From contig JAQWPM010000022.1 in NCBI GenBank assembly GCA_029245345.1, positions 124,001 to 188,000 on the forward strand: a DNA stretch of 64,000 nt, read 5' to 3'. Below, one piece after another: positions 1 to 8,731 of this stretch. This DNA comes from Longimicrobiales bacterium. Lineage in GTDB: Bacteria > Gemmatimonadota > Gemmatimonadetes > Longimicrobiales > Gaopeijiaceae. The first letter of the stretch is position 1, and each line of letters begins with the position of its first letter. The translations under genes were made by a program, and so were the position numbers. A model generated the notes under the pieces. The model worked only from the letters and a program-made list of their open reading frames with translations, had not been told where the DNA came from and did not search any database.

Positions 1-1892
1 CCATCGTCTGATGAAACCCAGAGGTTCCCGTCGTCCGTACCGGCATACAGCTGACCGGCTCGGACTGGCGACTCATTCAGCGATGTGACCGTCGCGAACG
101 TCTCTGCGCCTGTCGCATCCGGCGTGATACCACCCGTTGTCGTCGTGCTGATGCGGATCTTCTCCGCATCGCCCCGCGACATGTCCGGAGAGATCACCTC
201 AAAGTCATCGCCCTGGTTCATCGACTTCATGACCCGGTTGCCGGCCGCATAAACCACATCCGGATTGTGCGGCGACAGGAAGAACGGAGTGTTCCAGTTG
301 TAGCGGATCTGCATGCTGGTGGAATCCGCAGTGGCCATCTCAGTCAGCTCTGCGATCCGAGTCGAGTGCTGAGACGGCATGGGCTGCGTCGAGTCCGGCC
401 ATAGCTCTGCGATCTGGTCCTGAATCTCACGATATGAGTCGCGCCAGTTCGGACGACCGAACGACACGCGCTCACCGGTCGCCAGGTTGGAGCGACCCAT
501 GTTCCCACCCTGGGACTCCGAGTACACGATGTCCGGGTTCCGCGGATCCTGCTGCGTCACGAATCCGTCGCCACCACTCACCTGGAACCAGTCATGGTTC
601 GTGATGCCGCCCTGAGCCTTCCGGCTCGGGCCACACCAGGAGTAGTTGTCCTGGAGTCCGCCGCACACGGTGTACGGCGTCTCCATGCCGTAGCTGATGT
701 TGTAGAACTGGCCCTGAGCAATGTTGTTCGGGAACCAGTAGTTGCCGCCCTTGTCGAAGGAGACCCCGATGCCACCGTCGTTTCCGACGACGAAGCGTTC
801 CGGGTCGTTCGGATCGATCCACATCGCGTGGAAGTCGACGTGGACCTGCTGCGCCGCAGCACCCGCGGTCCGTCCGCCGTCGTCCGAATAGCGGAACGAC
901 GAAAAGTAGACGCGGTCCGGGTTCATCGGGTCGACCCACACACCCGAGTAGTAGAAGGGCCGTGAGTTGTAGCTGTTCACCTTCTCCCAGGTATCGCCCT
1001 CGTCGTCCGAGCGATAAAGGCCGTTCTGGTTCGCATCCTCAGACCCTTCTTCGGGTGCGGCCTCGACCATCATGTACATCACGCGCGGGTAGCTGGGCGC
1101 GAACGCCACCATGAGCCGACCCTTGTCGGTGGTCGGGATGCCTTCGGCTTCGTGGCGCTCCCAGGTGTCTCCACCGTCGGTGCTCTTCCACAGCGCACTG
1201 CCCGGTCCACCGGACTGCAGGTAGTACGGTCCACGAACACGCTCCCAACTGGTCGCGAAGAGTACGTCGGGGTTCCGGGGGTGAATCGCGATGTCGACAA
1301 AGCCGGCACGTTCGCTGACCGACGCAACCTGCGTCCACGTGTCACCACCGTCCGACGTCTTGTAGAGGCCGCGACCGCCACCCTCACGCCACAACGGTCC
1401 GAGCCCCGCCACCCATACGACGTCCGGGTTGGTCGGGTGCACCAGGATCTTCCCAATGTGCTCGGTGTCTTCCAGGCCTTTCAGCTCCCAAGTCAGTCCA
1501 GCGTCCATGGATTTGTAAATCCCACCACCCGGTGAGATCGAGTTCCGTGAGTCTTCCTCACCGGTTCCCGCCCAGATCTGGTTCACGTCGCTCGGCGCGA
1601 TCGCGAGATCGCCCATGGCCGTGACTCGCTCGTCCTGAAAGAGCGGCCGGAACGTGATCCCGTTGTTGGTCGTCTTCCAGATACCACCCGCCGCCTGAGC
1701 GACGTAGAAGGTCTTGGAAGGACCCGGGAGGCCTTCGATGTCCGTGACTCGGCCGGCCATATTGGCCGGGCCGACCGATCGCCACTCAAATCCTTCGAGC
1801 AGTGTCTCGTCGAGCGTCAGTTCCTGGGCAAACGTAGGCGCCGCCGTCAGAAGTGTCGCCACGGTGAGAAGAAAGAAACGTCGGAGCGTCAT
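1..1892 (-). CDS. Exported BNR/sortilin-like beta-propeller protein (C-terminus off the window)
   Basis: The reading frame is open from an ATG at 1892 to the left edge, so the C-terminal part lies outside the window. The first about 20 residues (MTLRRFFLLTVATLLTAAPT..) form a signal peptide ending near FAQ. After it comes an FEWRSVGPANMAGR segment, which I associate with the large VPS10/sortilin-like 'glycosyl hydrolase' propellers common in Gemmatimonadota and Bacteroidota. Asp-box-like repeats recur; at the window edge the frame reads AGQLYAGTDDGNLWVSSDDG. The product is expected in the periplasm or at the surface. No catalytic residues can be assigned and family members rarely have a proven activity. 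It lies 155 bp downstream of the isomerase gene and could be the last gene of that operon or have its own promoter. Confidence 0.8.
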   Translation of the reverse strand, partial: MTLRRFFLLTVATLLTAAPTFAQELTLDETLLEGFEWRSVGPANMAGRVTDIEGLPGPSKTFYVAQAAGGIWKTTNNGITFRPLFQDERVTAMGDLAIAPSDVNQIWAGTGEEDSRNSISPGGGIYKSMDAGLTWELKGLEDTEHIGKILVHPTNPDVVWVAGLGPLWREGGGRGLYKTSDGGDTWTQVASVSERAGFVDIAIHPRNPDVLFATSWERVRGPYYLQSGGPGSALWKSTDGGDTWERHEAEGIPTTDKGRLMVAFAPSYPRVMYMMVEAAPEEGSEDANQNGLYRSDDEGDTWEKVNSYNSRPFYYSGVWVDPMNPDRVYFSSFRYSDDGGRTAGAAAQQVHVDFHAMWIDPNDPERFVVGNDGGIGVSFDKGGNYWFPNNIAQGQFYNISYGMETPYTVCGGLQDNYSWCGPSRKAQGGITNHDWFQVSGGDGFVTQQDPRNPDIVYSESQGGNMGRSNLATGERVSFGRPNWRDSYREIQDQIAELWPDSTQPMPSQHSTRIAELTEMATADSTSMQIRYNWNTPFFLSPHNPDVVYAAGNRVMKSMNQGDDFEVISPDMSRGDAEKIRISTTTTGGITPDATGAETFATVTSLNESPVRAGQLYAGTDDGNLWVSSDD

Positions 1893-1917
1893 GGTGCTAT
1901 CTCGCAGTGGGGTTGGG

Positions 1918-1933
1918 ATGCGCCGCGGCGCAT
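1918..1933. repeat. Perfect 16-bp GC-rich palindrome upstream of the propeller gene
   Basis: The sequence ATGCGCCGCGGCGCAT is its own reverse complement. It lies 26 bases upstream of the ATG at 1892, in the 155-bp gap between the isomerase and the propeller gene. No T-tract follows on either strand, so a rho-independent terminator is unlikely. An operator or a small RNA hairpin at the 5' end of the propeller transcript is possible. Confidence 0.4.
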
Positions 1934-2047
1934 GGTCGTTACCGCATGGGTCTGTACATCAAAGACGTCCGCGGGGATCTGATTGTTGAGGAATCGCGCC
2001 GTATACGCCAGGGTGTGGATCTCGACGCTCGGAGACTCCCGATGGGT

Positions 2048-2977
2048 CTATCCCGGGTCAACCGCCCGGTACGCCTCGATCACCGCAATCTCGCCCGCCG
2101 CCTCAGGCTGCGAATTCCCATGCTCCATGCCGAGAATTCCGTCGAAGCCCTTCGCCTTGATGTGCCGGAAGACGTTGAGGTAGTTGATCTCGCCCGTGGT
2201 CGGCTCTTTCCGCCCCGGATTATCACCAATCTGGAAGTACGCGATCTCGTCCCATGCAGCGTCGATGTTCGGGATGAGATTCCCTTCGGTGATCTGCTGG
2301 TGATACAGGTCATCGAGGATCTTGCACGACGGGCTATCCACGGCCTTACAGATCTGGAACGCCTGCGGGATACCCTTCAGGAACAAGCCCGGGTGGTTCC
2401 GCGGATTCAGCGGCTCTAGGACCATGATGATGTCGTGCGGTTCCAAAATCGCTGAAGCCTGCTTGAGCGTCTCCACCACATTGGCCGTCTGATAGTCTGG
2501 ATGGAGACGCAGGTCGACATGACCCGGCACCACGGTCATCCACTTCGCGTTGGATCGCTTGGCTACCTCGACGGAGGCTCTGATCTCTTCTAAGAACTCG
2601 GCACGCTTGTCGGCATTCCCGGAAGCCATGTTCGGTTCAGTCCAATGAATGGTGTGCGCCACGAAAACACCCATGCGCATGCCCAGTCGGCTCATCTCGG
2701 TGGCGATCTGTTCCTGCTCCGCTACAGGACGGTTCCGCATCTCATTGTCTTCGAGCGACCGGAAACCTTGATCTGCCATGAAGCGGAGCTCGCCCATGAG
2801 GTCACCACCACCGTGATGCCGGAACATCCCGAAATGGGGTGCAAAATCGACGCTGAAGGGTTCGCGAATGGAAGCCGAACTCGGAGCGTCCAAGGACTCG
2901 GCAGCAATCGCCTCAGCTCCAGTCGCTGCCAAAGCGCTAGCCGCCACGGTCGTCCGTACAAAGTCACGTCGTTTCAT
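2048..2977 (-). CDS. Exported hydroxypyruvate-isomerase-like TIM-barrel protein
   Basis: This 309-residue protein starts with a twin-arginine signal (MKRRDFVRTT, then an Ala-rich stretch to about residue 27). The remainder matches the hydroxypyruvate isomerase branch of the AP endonuclease 2/xylose isomerase-like TIM barrels. Visible marks are LEPLN with Glu188, LDDLYHQQ around 222-228, QIGDNPGRKEPTTGEINY around 249-266 and a late Glu285 (GMEHG). The two Glu residues are the expected metal and acid-base residues of Hyi. Canonical Hyi is cytosolic, so Tat export suggests the real substrate is a periplasmic ketose or aldose derivative rather than hydroxypyruvate. Its ATG overlaps the apbE stop by 4 bases (ATGA), so the two are translationally coupled. 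Confidence 0.82.
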   Translation of the reverse strand: MKRRDFVRTTVAASALAATGAEAIAAESLDAPSSASIREPFSVDFAPHFGMFRHHGGGDLMGELRFMADQGFRSLEDNEMRNRPVAEQEQIATEMSRLGMRMGVFVAHTIHWTEPNMASGNADKRAEFLEEIRASVEVAKRSNAKWMTVVPGHVDLRLHPDYQTANVVETLKQASAILEPHDIIMVLEPLNPRNHPGLFLKGIPQAFQICKAVDSPSCKILDDLYHQQITEGNLIPNIDAAWDEIAYFQIGDNPGRKEPTTGEINYLNVFRHIKAKGFDGILGMEHGNSQPEAAGEIAVIEAYRAVDPG

Positions 2978-3945
2978 CGATGCGTTCCTTGAGATTCAAG
3001 CCTACGGGCACCCTCGACACTCGCTAGGAGGTCAGCGCCGTCTTCGGGATCCATAATAGAGAGGGCCGACGCCAGAACGTCGGCTGTCGTGCCGTTCGGG
3101 GCCAGCACTGTCACGGTCGGCACATCGACCACGCCCAACCCGGTCCTCGGGTCCACGATATGCGAGTACTTCACGCCATCGACCTCCAGGTACCGGAACC
3201 GATCCCCGGACGTCGCTACCGCCCCATGGGCCAGTAGCAGGACAGCACCGTTCGAGCCGCTGACACGCCATCCATCAGTACCGGGCGGAGCCGCGCCGGC
3301 TACCAAATCACCACCGGCGTCGATCAACGCCGCCTCGACACCGTAGCCAGCTAAGATGGCCAGCATCACATCGCCCGCGAACCCTTTTGCAATGCCGCCC
3401 AGGTCCAGTGACATGCCTGATCGCACTAACGCCACCCCACCCGAAGGCTCGACACGTAGGCCTTCGAAACCGACTCGGGACTTCGCTTCGTGGAGACGTG
3501 ACGAATCTGGTAGCTCGCCTCGGCGCGCCGACCAACGCCACAGTTTCGTGAGTGGGCCTAGCGTAGGGTCGAACGCTCCGCCACTTCGTTCGGCCCAACG
3601 GACGGCCTCCGTCAGCAAGCTCGTCAGCTCAGGGCTCGCCACGTGCAACGCACCCGAACCGGCCCTCGCCGCGACTTCTGCGATTTCACTGTCATCGCGG
3701 TAGTCGCTGAAGAGCGAGTCGAGGCGGGCGAGTGCCGCGAAGGTCGAACGCGCGGCGGCGTCAGCAGCCTGAGCGCCTGAGGCGTAGAACACGATTCGGA
3801 ACTCCGTCCCCATATGCACTTCGGAGAATTCGAACCGTTCAGGAGTCTGGGCGGCCAGCCCATCCGCCCCCAGCAGTCCGAACACAAATGCGAAAGCCGC
3901 GACCAGACTGGCCACGGCCCTCGCGCTGCTACGTGGAAGAATCAC
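2974..3945 (-). CDS. apbE: FAD:protein FMN transferase (ApbE family)
   Basis: ApbE transfers FMN from FAD to a Ser or Thr of extracytosolic flavoproteins. The 323-residue product has an N-terminal signal (hydrophobic to about residue 32, ending LAAQ). It shows the family hallmarks in order: HMGTEFRI, FDPTLGPLTKLW, SLDLGGIAKGFAGD, LIDAGGDLVAG, VATSGD, HIVDPRTG, and a late TTADVLASALSI segment with the metal-binding Asp. Length is normal for the family. It follows a Tat-exported Gfo/Idh gene after 12 bases and overlaps the Hyi-like gene. No FMN-binding-domain or Na+-NQR/Rnf partner is visible in this window, so its target protein is unknown. Confidence 0.9.
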   Translation of the reverse strand: MILPRSSARAVASLVAAFAFVFGLLGADGLAAQTPERFEFSEVHMGTEFRIVFYASGAQAADAAARSTFAALARLDSLFSDYRDDSEIAEVAARAGSGALHVASPELTSLLTEAVRWAERSGGAFDPTLGPLTKLWRWSARRGELPDSSRLHEAKSRVGFEGLRVEPSGGVALVRSGMSLDLGGIAKGFAGDVMLAILAGYGVEAALIDAGGDLVAGAAPPGTDGWRVSGSNGAVLLLAHGAVATSGDRFRYLEVDGVKYSHIVDPRTGLGVVDVPTVTVLAPNGTTADVLASALSIMDPEDGADLLASVEGARRLESQGTHR

Positions 3946-3957
3946 CAGATTCTCGCG

Positions 3958-5274
3958 CTAGTACGCCCGCGTGACTCCAGGAGTTGGAATCGCGTAGCGA
4001 CCATGCGCGTCGGGCATCACCGGCGGGTTCGCGTCGAATGCATACGTAGTCGGCATGATACTGAGGTCCGAATTCAGTGCCTCTTCCCACTCGATCATCT
4101 GACCGGAATACGTCGCCATCCGACCGAAGATTGCGGTCATGGTGGCGGTCGCACCACGCTCGGCGTCGGCGTACTTGTACTCTCCCGCCGCGATGGCGGC
4201 GAAGAGCTCGTCATGCTCGACCTGATATGGGTTCGGGTCCCCCTCGGCATCGTGTTCGAACAACGTATGCCCGGAGTTCGACTTCAGCAGACCCGGCCTT
4301 GGTGCCGTTCCGTTCGTGCCGTGGAAGGCCTCCGAGACCCGCCGCATCGTGTCCGGCTGGTGCCGGCACTGACTGAGGACACGTGCACCACCTTCGTACT
4401 CCAACTCGACCATGTGATGATCGAAGATCTCGCCGTGGTCGATGCCGTTCCGGATCTGGCGACCACCCTGACCCTGGGCACGGACCGGATGTCCACCAAT
4501 GACCCAGTTGGCGACGTCCAGGTTGTGGATATGCTGTTCCACGATGTGGTCGCCGCACAGCCAGTTGAAGTAGTACCAGTTGCGCATCTGGTACTCCATC
4601 TCCGTCTGGCCTTCTTTGCGTTCGCGGACCCACACACCTCCGTCATTCCAGTAGACCCGGCCGAGGACCACATCCCCGATCATGCCCGCGTGAATCCGAT
4701 CCACCCATTCGGTATACACGGTCTGATAGTGGCGCTGCAGGCCCACAACCACGTTCAGCTTCTGCGCCTTGGCTTTCTCAGCCGCCGCAAGCACGGCACG
4801 GACCCCCGGCGCATCCGTCGCGACCGGCTTCTCCATGAAGATGTGTTTCCCCGCGTCTACAGCGGCGGCGAAATGAATCGGGCGGAACCCAGGCGGTGTG
4901 GCGATGAGAACGACGTCCACGAGCGGGATCAGCTTCTCATATGCATCGAACCCTGAGAAACGGTTGGCTTCGGGCACGTCGACCCGGGGACGGATGTCGA
5001 TCCCGTCTCCCCAGTCATCGCGGTCACCCGTGAGCGTCTGATAGCTCCGTTCGACGTTGTCGGCGAACGCGTCTGCCATCGCGACGAGCTTCACGTCTTG
5101 GCTCGTGCTGAGCGCCTGGAACGCGGCGCCGGTGCCCCGGCCGCCACAACCAATGAGTCCGATCCGGAGAGCATCCGACGTAGGAGCCTGCGCCCGAAGC
5201 GGCGCTACACTGCTCAGCGATAGGCCGCCTACTGCCGCCGCGGTACTCGCTCTCATGAAGTCTCGCCTGTCCAT
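3958..5274 (-). CDS. Tat-exported Gfo/Idh/MocA family oxidoreductase
   Basis: This is a 438-residue NAD(P)-dependent sugar or polyol oxidoreductase of the glucose-fructose oxidoreductase type. A Tat signal (MDRRDFMRASTAAAV) is followed by a Rossmann motif (IGLIGCGGRGTG, about residues 38-49) and the family EKP motif in MEKPVATD. The C-terminal alpha/beta domain carries the substrate site. The start is backed by a strong GGGGGAG Shine-Dalgarno about 6 bases upstream. Tat export implies it folds around its cofactor in the cytosol, as known for Zymomonas GFOR. It sits 62 bases after the FGE-like gene and 12 bases before apbE, within the same minus-strand run. The substrate is not predictable from sequence alone. 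Confidence 0.88.
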   Translation of the reverse strand: MDRRDFMRASTAAAVGGLSLSSVAPLRAQAPTSDALRIGLIGCGGRGTGAAFQALSTSQDVKLVAMADAFADNVERSYQTLTGDRDDWGDGIDIRPRVDVPEANRFSGFDAYEKLIPLVDVVLIATPPGFRPIHFAAAVDAGKHIFMEKPVATDAPGVRAVLAAAEKAKAQKLNVVVGLQRHYQTVYTEWVDRIHAGMIGDVVLGRVYWNDGGVWVRERKEGQTEMEYQMRNWYYFNWLCGDHIVEQHIHNLDVANWVIGGHPVRAQGQGGRQIRNGIDHGEIFDHHMVELEYEGGARVLSQCRHQPDTMRRVSEAFHGTNGTAPRPGLLKSNSGHTLFEHDAEGDPNPYQVEHDELFAAIAAGEYKYADAERGATATMTAIFGRMATYSGQMIEWEEALNSDLSIMPTTYAFDANPPVMPDAHGRYAIPTPGVTRAY

Positions 5275-5336
5275 CTCATCTCTCCCCCGCTGCGATGCGG
5301 GTGCTCATTGTTTCCGATTACCGCGCGCGCAATGTA

Positions 5337-6275
5337 CTACGCGCCCAAAATTTCCGCCCAGTACGCGCGGATCTCATCCATCGTGTGTTCGCCTGACGGG
5401 GTCACCAACCGGAATCCCACATGTGGCGAATCGGTGTTCCACCAGCGGCTTTTCGGCATCTGTGGATCGCGTGCCTTCCATGCAGACGCCTCCGGGAATC
5501 GCTCCGCGCACCGGAGTCGATCGAGCGGATCGTCGAAGGCGCCGCCGCGGACGAGGCCACGGCCACGGGCGGGAGTCCCGTTTAGAGGATCCTGGGCACC
5601 CTCTCCTAGGGAGGCGTACGCATCGGCTGAATAACTGTCCATGACCCACTCGGCGACATTTCCTTGCAGCTCGTGGATCCCCAGACCGTCCGCGGACGCG
5701 GTCCCGGCCGCATGGTACACACCTCCGCTGTTGTTCTCGTACCAGGGCTCCCCCGCCAGCACTCCACCGCCTGCTTTGCAGGCGTACTCCCACTCTGCCT
5801 CAGTCGGGAGTCGATACAGCTGCCCGGTCTTCTCCGACAGCCACCTCGCAAAACGCAGCGCGGAGAGGCGTGTCATGCCCGTCACCGGGAAGCCATTCCC
5901 TCCCATTCCGTGTGCAGGGTCTTCGTACGGCGGGCTAGGCCGGGTGATCGCATCGGCATCGAAGAGCACATCTCCCGGCGCGGCGATGTTGTCGTCCAAG
6001 CGACGGAATCGGAAGACAGCAAAGGCGTCATAGGTGGCTTCCGTGGTGCTCATCCAGAAGGCCGACAGCCGTACCGTGCGCTGGGGGCCCTCATCGTCGT
6101 CGCGGCCGGCCTCGTTGTCTGAAGACCCGATCAAAAATGACCCGGCCGGGACGAACGCGAGATCGAACGTCACCTCAGTGCCCGGGATGCTCTCGGTCCT
6201 GAGATCTCCTGCGCTCTGCGCGCTTACTTGGGCCACGCTGACCACTGAGCACGCCAGGACCAGCGCACTTCTCAC
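5337..6275 (-). CDS. Secreted FGE/SUMF1-fold protein lacking the formylglycine cysteines
   Basis: The 312-residue protein has a signal peptide ([20 protein letters not shown]). It then shows the sulfatase-modifying-factor fold: FVPAGSFLIGS, the RLPTEAEWEYACKAG core, GNVAEWVMD, a LVRGGAF segment and a terminal VGFRLV. True formylglycine-generating enzymes carry two redox cysteines between the RGG and the RCA(A/E)R segments. Here that stretch reads DDPLDRL with no Cys, although RCAER is kept, so sulfatase activation is unlikely. Family relatives without these cysteines do other jobs or act as binding domains. The ATG overlaps the stop of the small membrane gene upstream by 4 bases. No sulfatase is seen in the window. 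Confidence 0.82.
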   Translation of the reverse strand: MRSALVLACSVVSVAQVSAQSAGDLRTESIPGTEVTFDLAFVPAGSFLIGSSDNEAGRDDDEGPQRTVRLSAFWMSTTEATYDAFAVFRFRRLDDNIAAPGDVLFDADAITRPSPPYEDPAHGMGGNGFPVTGMTRLSALRFARWLSEKTGQLYRLPTEAEWEYACKAGGGVLAGEPWYENNSGGVYHAAGTASADGLGIHELQGNVAEWVMDSYSADAYASLGEGAQDPLNGTPARGRGLVRGGAFDDPLDRLRCAERFPEASAWKARDPQMPKSRWWNTDSPHVGFRLVTPSGEHTMDEIRAYWAEILGA

Positions 6276-6586
6276 GCAGGGTCCTCCGCGGGCGGGGCGG
6301 GTTCTGGGGTGGCGGGCTCAATCGCGGAACTGGCAGCACTCGACTTCGCCAACGCAGACCTCGCTTCCGGCGCGTGCAGTTCATTGAAGAAGCTGAGATC
6401 GTCCTCGACCCGCATCAGGCGTGTGGAGACGGCTTCTAGTTCCTCGCGTACGGCATGAAGGAGGAGATCCGAGTTACCGTCGCCACTCTCGATCTCCTTA
6501 TTGCGCCCGAACATGAACCAGCCCAGGCCGATCGAACTCCACACCGCAGTGAAAATGATGAGGATGAAGACTGCAAATTCACCCAT
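6272..6586 (-). CDS. Small membrane protein with a coiled-coil and Pro/Ala-rich tail
   Basis: The 104-residue product has one N-terminal transmembrane helix (about residues 4-26, [14 protein letters not shown]..). A charged helical stretch follows ([23 protein letters not shown]), then an Ala/Pro/Glu-rich tail. I chose the ATG at 6586 rather than an in-frame start 30 codons upstream because the longer version would run deep into the isomerase gene. With this start the overlap is only 8 bases. The layout (one helix then a short coiled coil) resembles PspB-like membrane anchors, but I cannot assign it to a family. It is coupled on both sides, to the isomerase upstream and the FGE-like gene downstream, so it probably serves the same operon. 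Confidence 0.7.
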   Translation of the reverse strand: MGEFAVFILIIFTAVWSSIGLGWFMFGRNKEIESGDGNSDLLLHAVREELEAVSTRLMRVEDDLSFFNELHAPEARSALAKSSAASSAIEPATPEPAPPAEDPA

Positions 6587-7589
6587 TCTTACCCTCAGCA
6601 AAGGCTGCATCAAAGGCGGCACCCGAAGCTGGGAAGTCCATGGAGTGAACGAAGTCACATGCTTCCTCCGCCCCATGTTCCCGATCCATCCCCGAATCCT
6701 CCCACTCTACAGAGAGCGGGCCGTCGTACCCTACGCGGTTGAGCGCCCTTAAGATTTCCTCGAACGGCACATGCCCGCGACCAAGTGACCTGAAATCCCA
6801 GAAGCGGTCTTTGTGCCCGAACGGGAGGTGCCCCCCGAAGACCCCGGACCGCATGGGCTGATCGGAAAACCACACGTCCTTCATGTGCACGTGGTAGATA
6901 CGCTCTGCGAACGAGTCGATGAATCCGACGACGTCGACTCCCTGATAGGCCAAGTGACTCGGGTCGTAGTTGAAGCCAAACGCCTCTCGATGATCGAGAG
7001 CATCCAGCGCGCGTTCCGCGGTGCTGATGTCGAATGCGATCTCCGTGGGATGCACCTCCAACGCGAACCGGACACCCACTTCATCGAACACATCGAGAAT
7101 GGGGTTCCAGCGATCTGCAAAATCCTCGAACCCCTCGTCGATCATTGCGGGGGTCACCGGAGGAAACGCATACAGGAGATGCCAGATGGCACTGCCCGTG
7201 AATCCGTTCACCACCTCAACGCCCAGATTCGCGGCGGCGCGGGCGGTCAGCTTCATCTCTTCCGCAGCGCGGCCACGCACACCCTCGGAATCCCCGTCAC
7301 CCCACACATGGGCAGGAAGGATCGATTCGTGCCGGTCGTCGATGATGTCGCACACGGCCTGGCCGACCAGGTGATTGCTGATCGCGAATACATCCAGTCC
7401 GTGAGACTGAAGCATCTCACGTTGAGCGACACAGTAGCTGGGATCGTCCGCGGCCCGAACCACATCAAAGTGATCGCCCCAGCAGGCCAACTCGAGGCCA
7501 TCGTATCCCCACGCTGCAGCCTTCTCTGCCAGTTCAGAAAGAGGGAGATCGGCCCACTGGCCTGTGAAGAGTGTGACGGGTCTGCTCAT
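6579..7589 (-). CDS. Cytosolic sugar phosphate isomerase/epimerase (TIM barrel)
   Basis: This is a 336-residue protein of the xylose isomerase-like TIM-barrel family (IolE/IolI/YcjR-type). Marks include [15 protein letters not shown] near the N-terminus, a central [13 protein letters not shown] strand with a metal-binding Glu, [21 protein letters not shown] and a late [12 protein letters not shown]. These supply the expected Glu, Asp, His and Glu metal ligands. No signal peptide is present, unlike its two exported paralogues in this window. The start at 7589 gives a 4-base ATGA overlap with the Gfo/Idh gene; an upstream start would add 12 residues inside that gene. Pairing with a cytosolic Gfo/Idh enzyme is the usual context for oxidised-sugar catabolism. 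The substrate is unknown. Confidence 0.87.
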   Translation of the reverse strand: MSRPVTLFTGQWADLPLSELAEKAAAWGYDGLELACWGDHFDVVRAADDPSYCVAQREMLQSHGLDVFAISNHLVGQAVCDIIDDRHESILPAHVWGDGDSEGVRGRAAEEMKLTARAAANLGVEVVNGFTGSAIWHLLYAFPPVTPAMIDEGFEDFADRWNPILDVFDEVGVRFALEVHPTEIAFDISTAERALDALDHREAFGFNYDPSHLAYQGVDVVGFIDSFAERIYHVHMKDVWFSDQPMRSGVFGGHLPFGHKDRFWDFRSLGRGHVPFEEILRALNRVGYDGPLSVEWEDSGMDREHGAEEACDFVHSMDFPASGAAFDAAFAEGKNG

Positions 7590-8731
7590 GACGTTGCCGG
7601 TGGTGAATACGCGGCCGCAACCCACTGACCCTCTTTGTGGCTCGCGACCGCGGAGTGAATGAAATGAACTCCGTGGGCTCCGTCTTGTACGGACGGAAAA
7701 TCACCGCCCGTCACACCCGATTCGATCGCGATCGCTGCATTCCGGTACACGTTGGCGAAAGCCTCTATGAAGCCCTCCGGGTGTCCGCCGGGGAGCCGAG
7801 TATGCTCAACCGCCGCCGCAGAGAGATCTCCCGCACCTCGAAACAAGACGCGCTCAGACCCATCCGGACTGATCAAACGCAGGCGGTTCGGATCCTCCTG
7901 TGACCAATCCAAGGCACCTTCGCTTCCGTAGACACGCAGGCGCAGGTGATTTCGTTCACCGGTCGCAATCTGTGAAGCGAAGAGCAGACCGCGCACACCT
8001 CCATCCAACTCCAGAAGAACCGTAGCGTCGTCATCAAGTTCACGACCCTCAACCACCGTACCGAGGTCAGCAAAGAGCCGTTGGACTTCGAGGCCGGTGA
8101 CGTACCGCACGAGGTTGTGCGCGTGCGACCCGATGTCCCCGAGGACCGCAGACGGGCCGCCCTGCTCCGGGTCACTTCTCCACGACGCCTGCTTCTGCCC
8201 TTCCGCTTCAAGAAGCGTGGACAGCCATCCCTGTGAGTACTCGACCACCACCTTCCGTACCGATCCGATTTCACCAGCCTGAATCCGTGCTCGGGCCTCC
8301 TTCACCATCGGATACCCGGTGTAGTTGTGGGTCAGCGCGAATACGAGCCCGCTCTCCGCAGCGAGAGCACACAGGTGCTCCGCGTCGGCAAGAGTCGTCG
8401 TGAGCGGCTTATCACACACGACATGGATACCGTGCTCGAGAAACGTCTTGGCGATGGGATAGTGGAGATGATTCGGCGTCACGATCGCTACGACCTGAAT
8501 GCGACTGTTTGCCCCCAATGCGGCCTCCGCCGTGGCCATCTGTTCATAGGAGCCGTAGACCCGATCCGGACTCAGCTCCAAATCGTCTCCCGTCTCTCGG
8601 GACTTCGTTTCGTCTGAAGAGAATGCACCCGCAACGAGTTCGTACCGTCCGTCGAGCCGAGCTGCCATTCGGTGGACCGCGCCAATGAAGGCCCCTGGGC
8701 CACCCCCTACCATGCCGAGACGGAGCTTCAC
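7586..8731 (-). CDS. Cytosolic Gfo/Idh/MocA family oxidoreductase
   Basis: A 381-residue NAD(P)-dependent dehydrogenase. The Rossmann motif ([12 protein letters not shown]) begins at residue 6, with [14 protein letters not shown] and CDKPLTTT (a DKP variant of the EKP motif) following. The C-terminal substrate domain runs from about residue 140. No export signal is present. It overlaps the MFS gene before it and the isomerase gene after it by 4 bases each, which suggests stoichiometric expression. The likely role is oxidation or reduction of a sugar or inositol derivative imported by the neighbouring permease. Which direction it works in cannot be read from sequence. Confidence 0.9.
   Translation of the reverse strand: MKLRLGMVGGGPGAFIGAVHRMAARLDGRYELVAGAFSSDETKSRETGDDLELSPDRVYGSYEQMATAEAALGANSRIQVVAIVTPNHLHYPIAKTFLEHGIHVVCDKPLTTTLADAEHLCALAAESGLVFALTHNYTGYPMVKEARARIQAGEIGSVRKVVVEYSQGWLSTLLEAEGQKQASWRSDPEQGGPSAVLGDIGSHAHNLVRYVTGLEVQRLFADLGTVVEGRELDDDATVLLELDGGVRGLLFASQIATGERNHLRLRVYGSEGALDWSQEDPNRLRLISPDGSERVLFRGAGDLSAAAVEHTRLPGGHPEGFIEAFANVYRNAAIAIESGVTGGDFPSVQDGAHGVHFIHSAVASHKEGQWVAAAYSPPATS

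Noticed and set aside
3814-4956. Long plus-strand open frame opposite the exported Gfo/Idh gene
   Set aside because: It is the mirror frame of a clearly coding minus-strand gene; its translation shows no family and no ribosome site.
5337-6275. Functional sulfatase-activating FGE
   Set aside because: Catalytic cysteines are absent and there is no sulfatase in the window.
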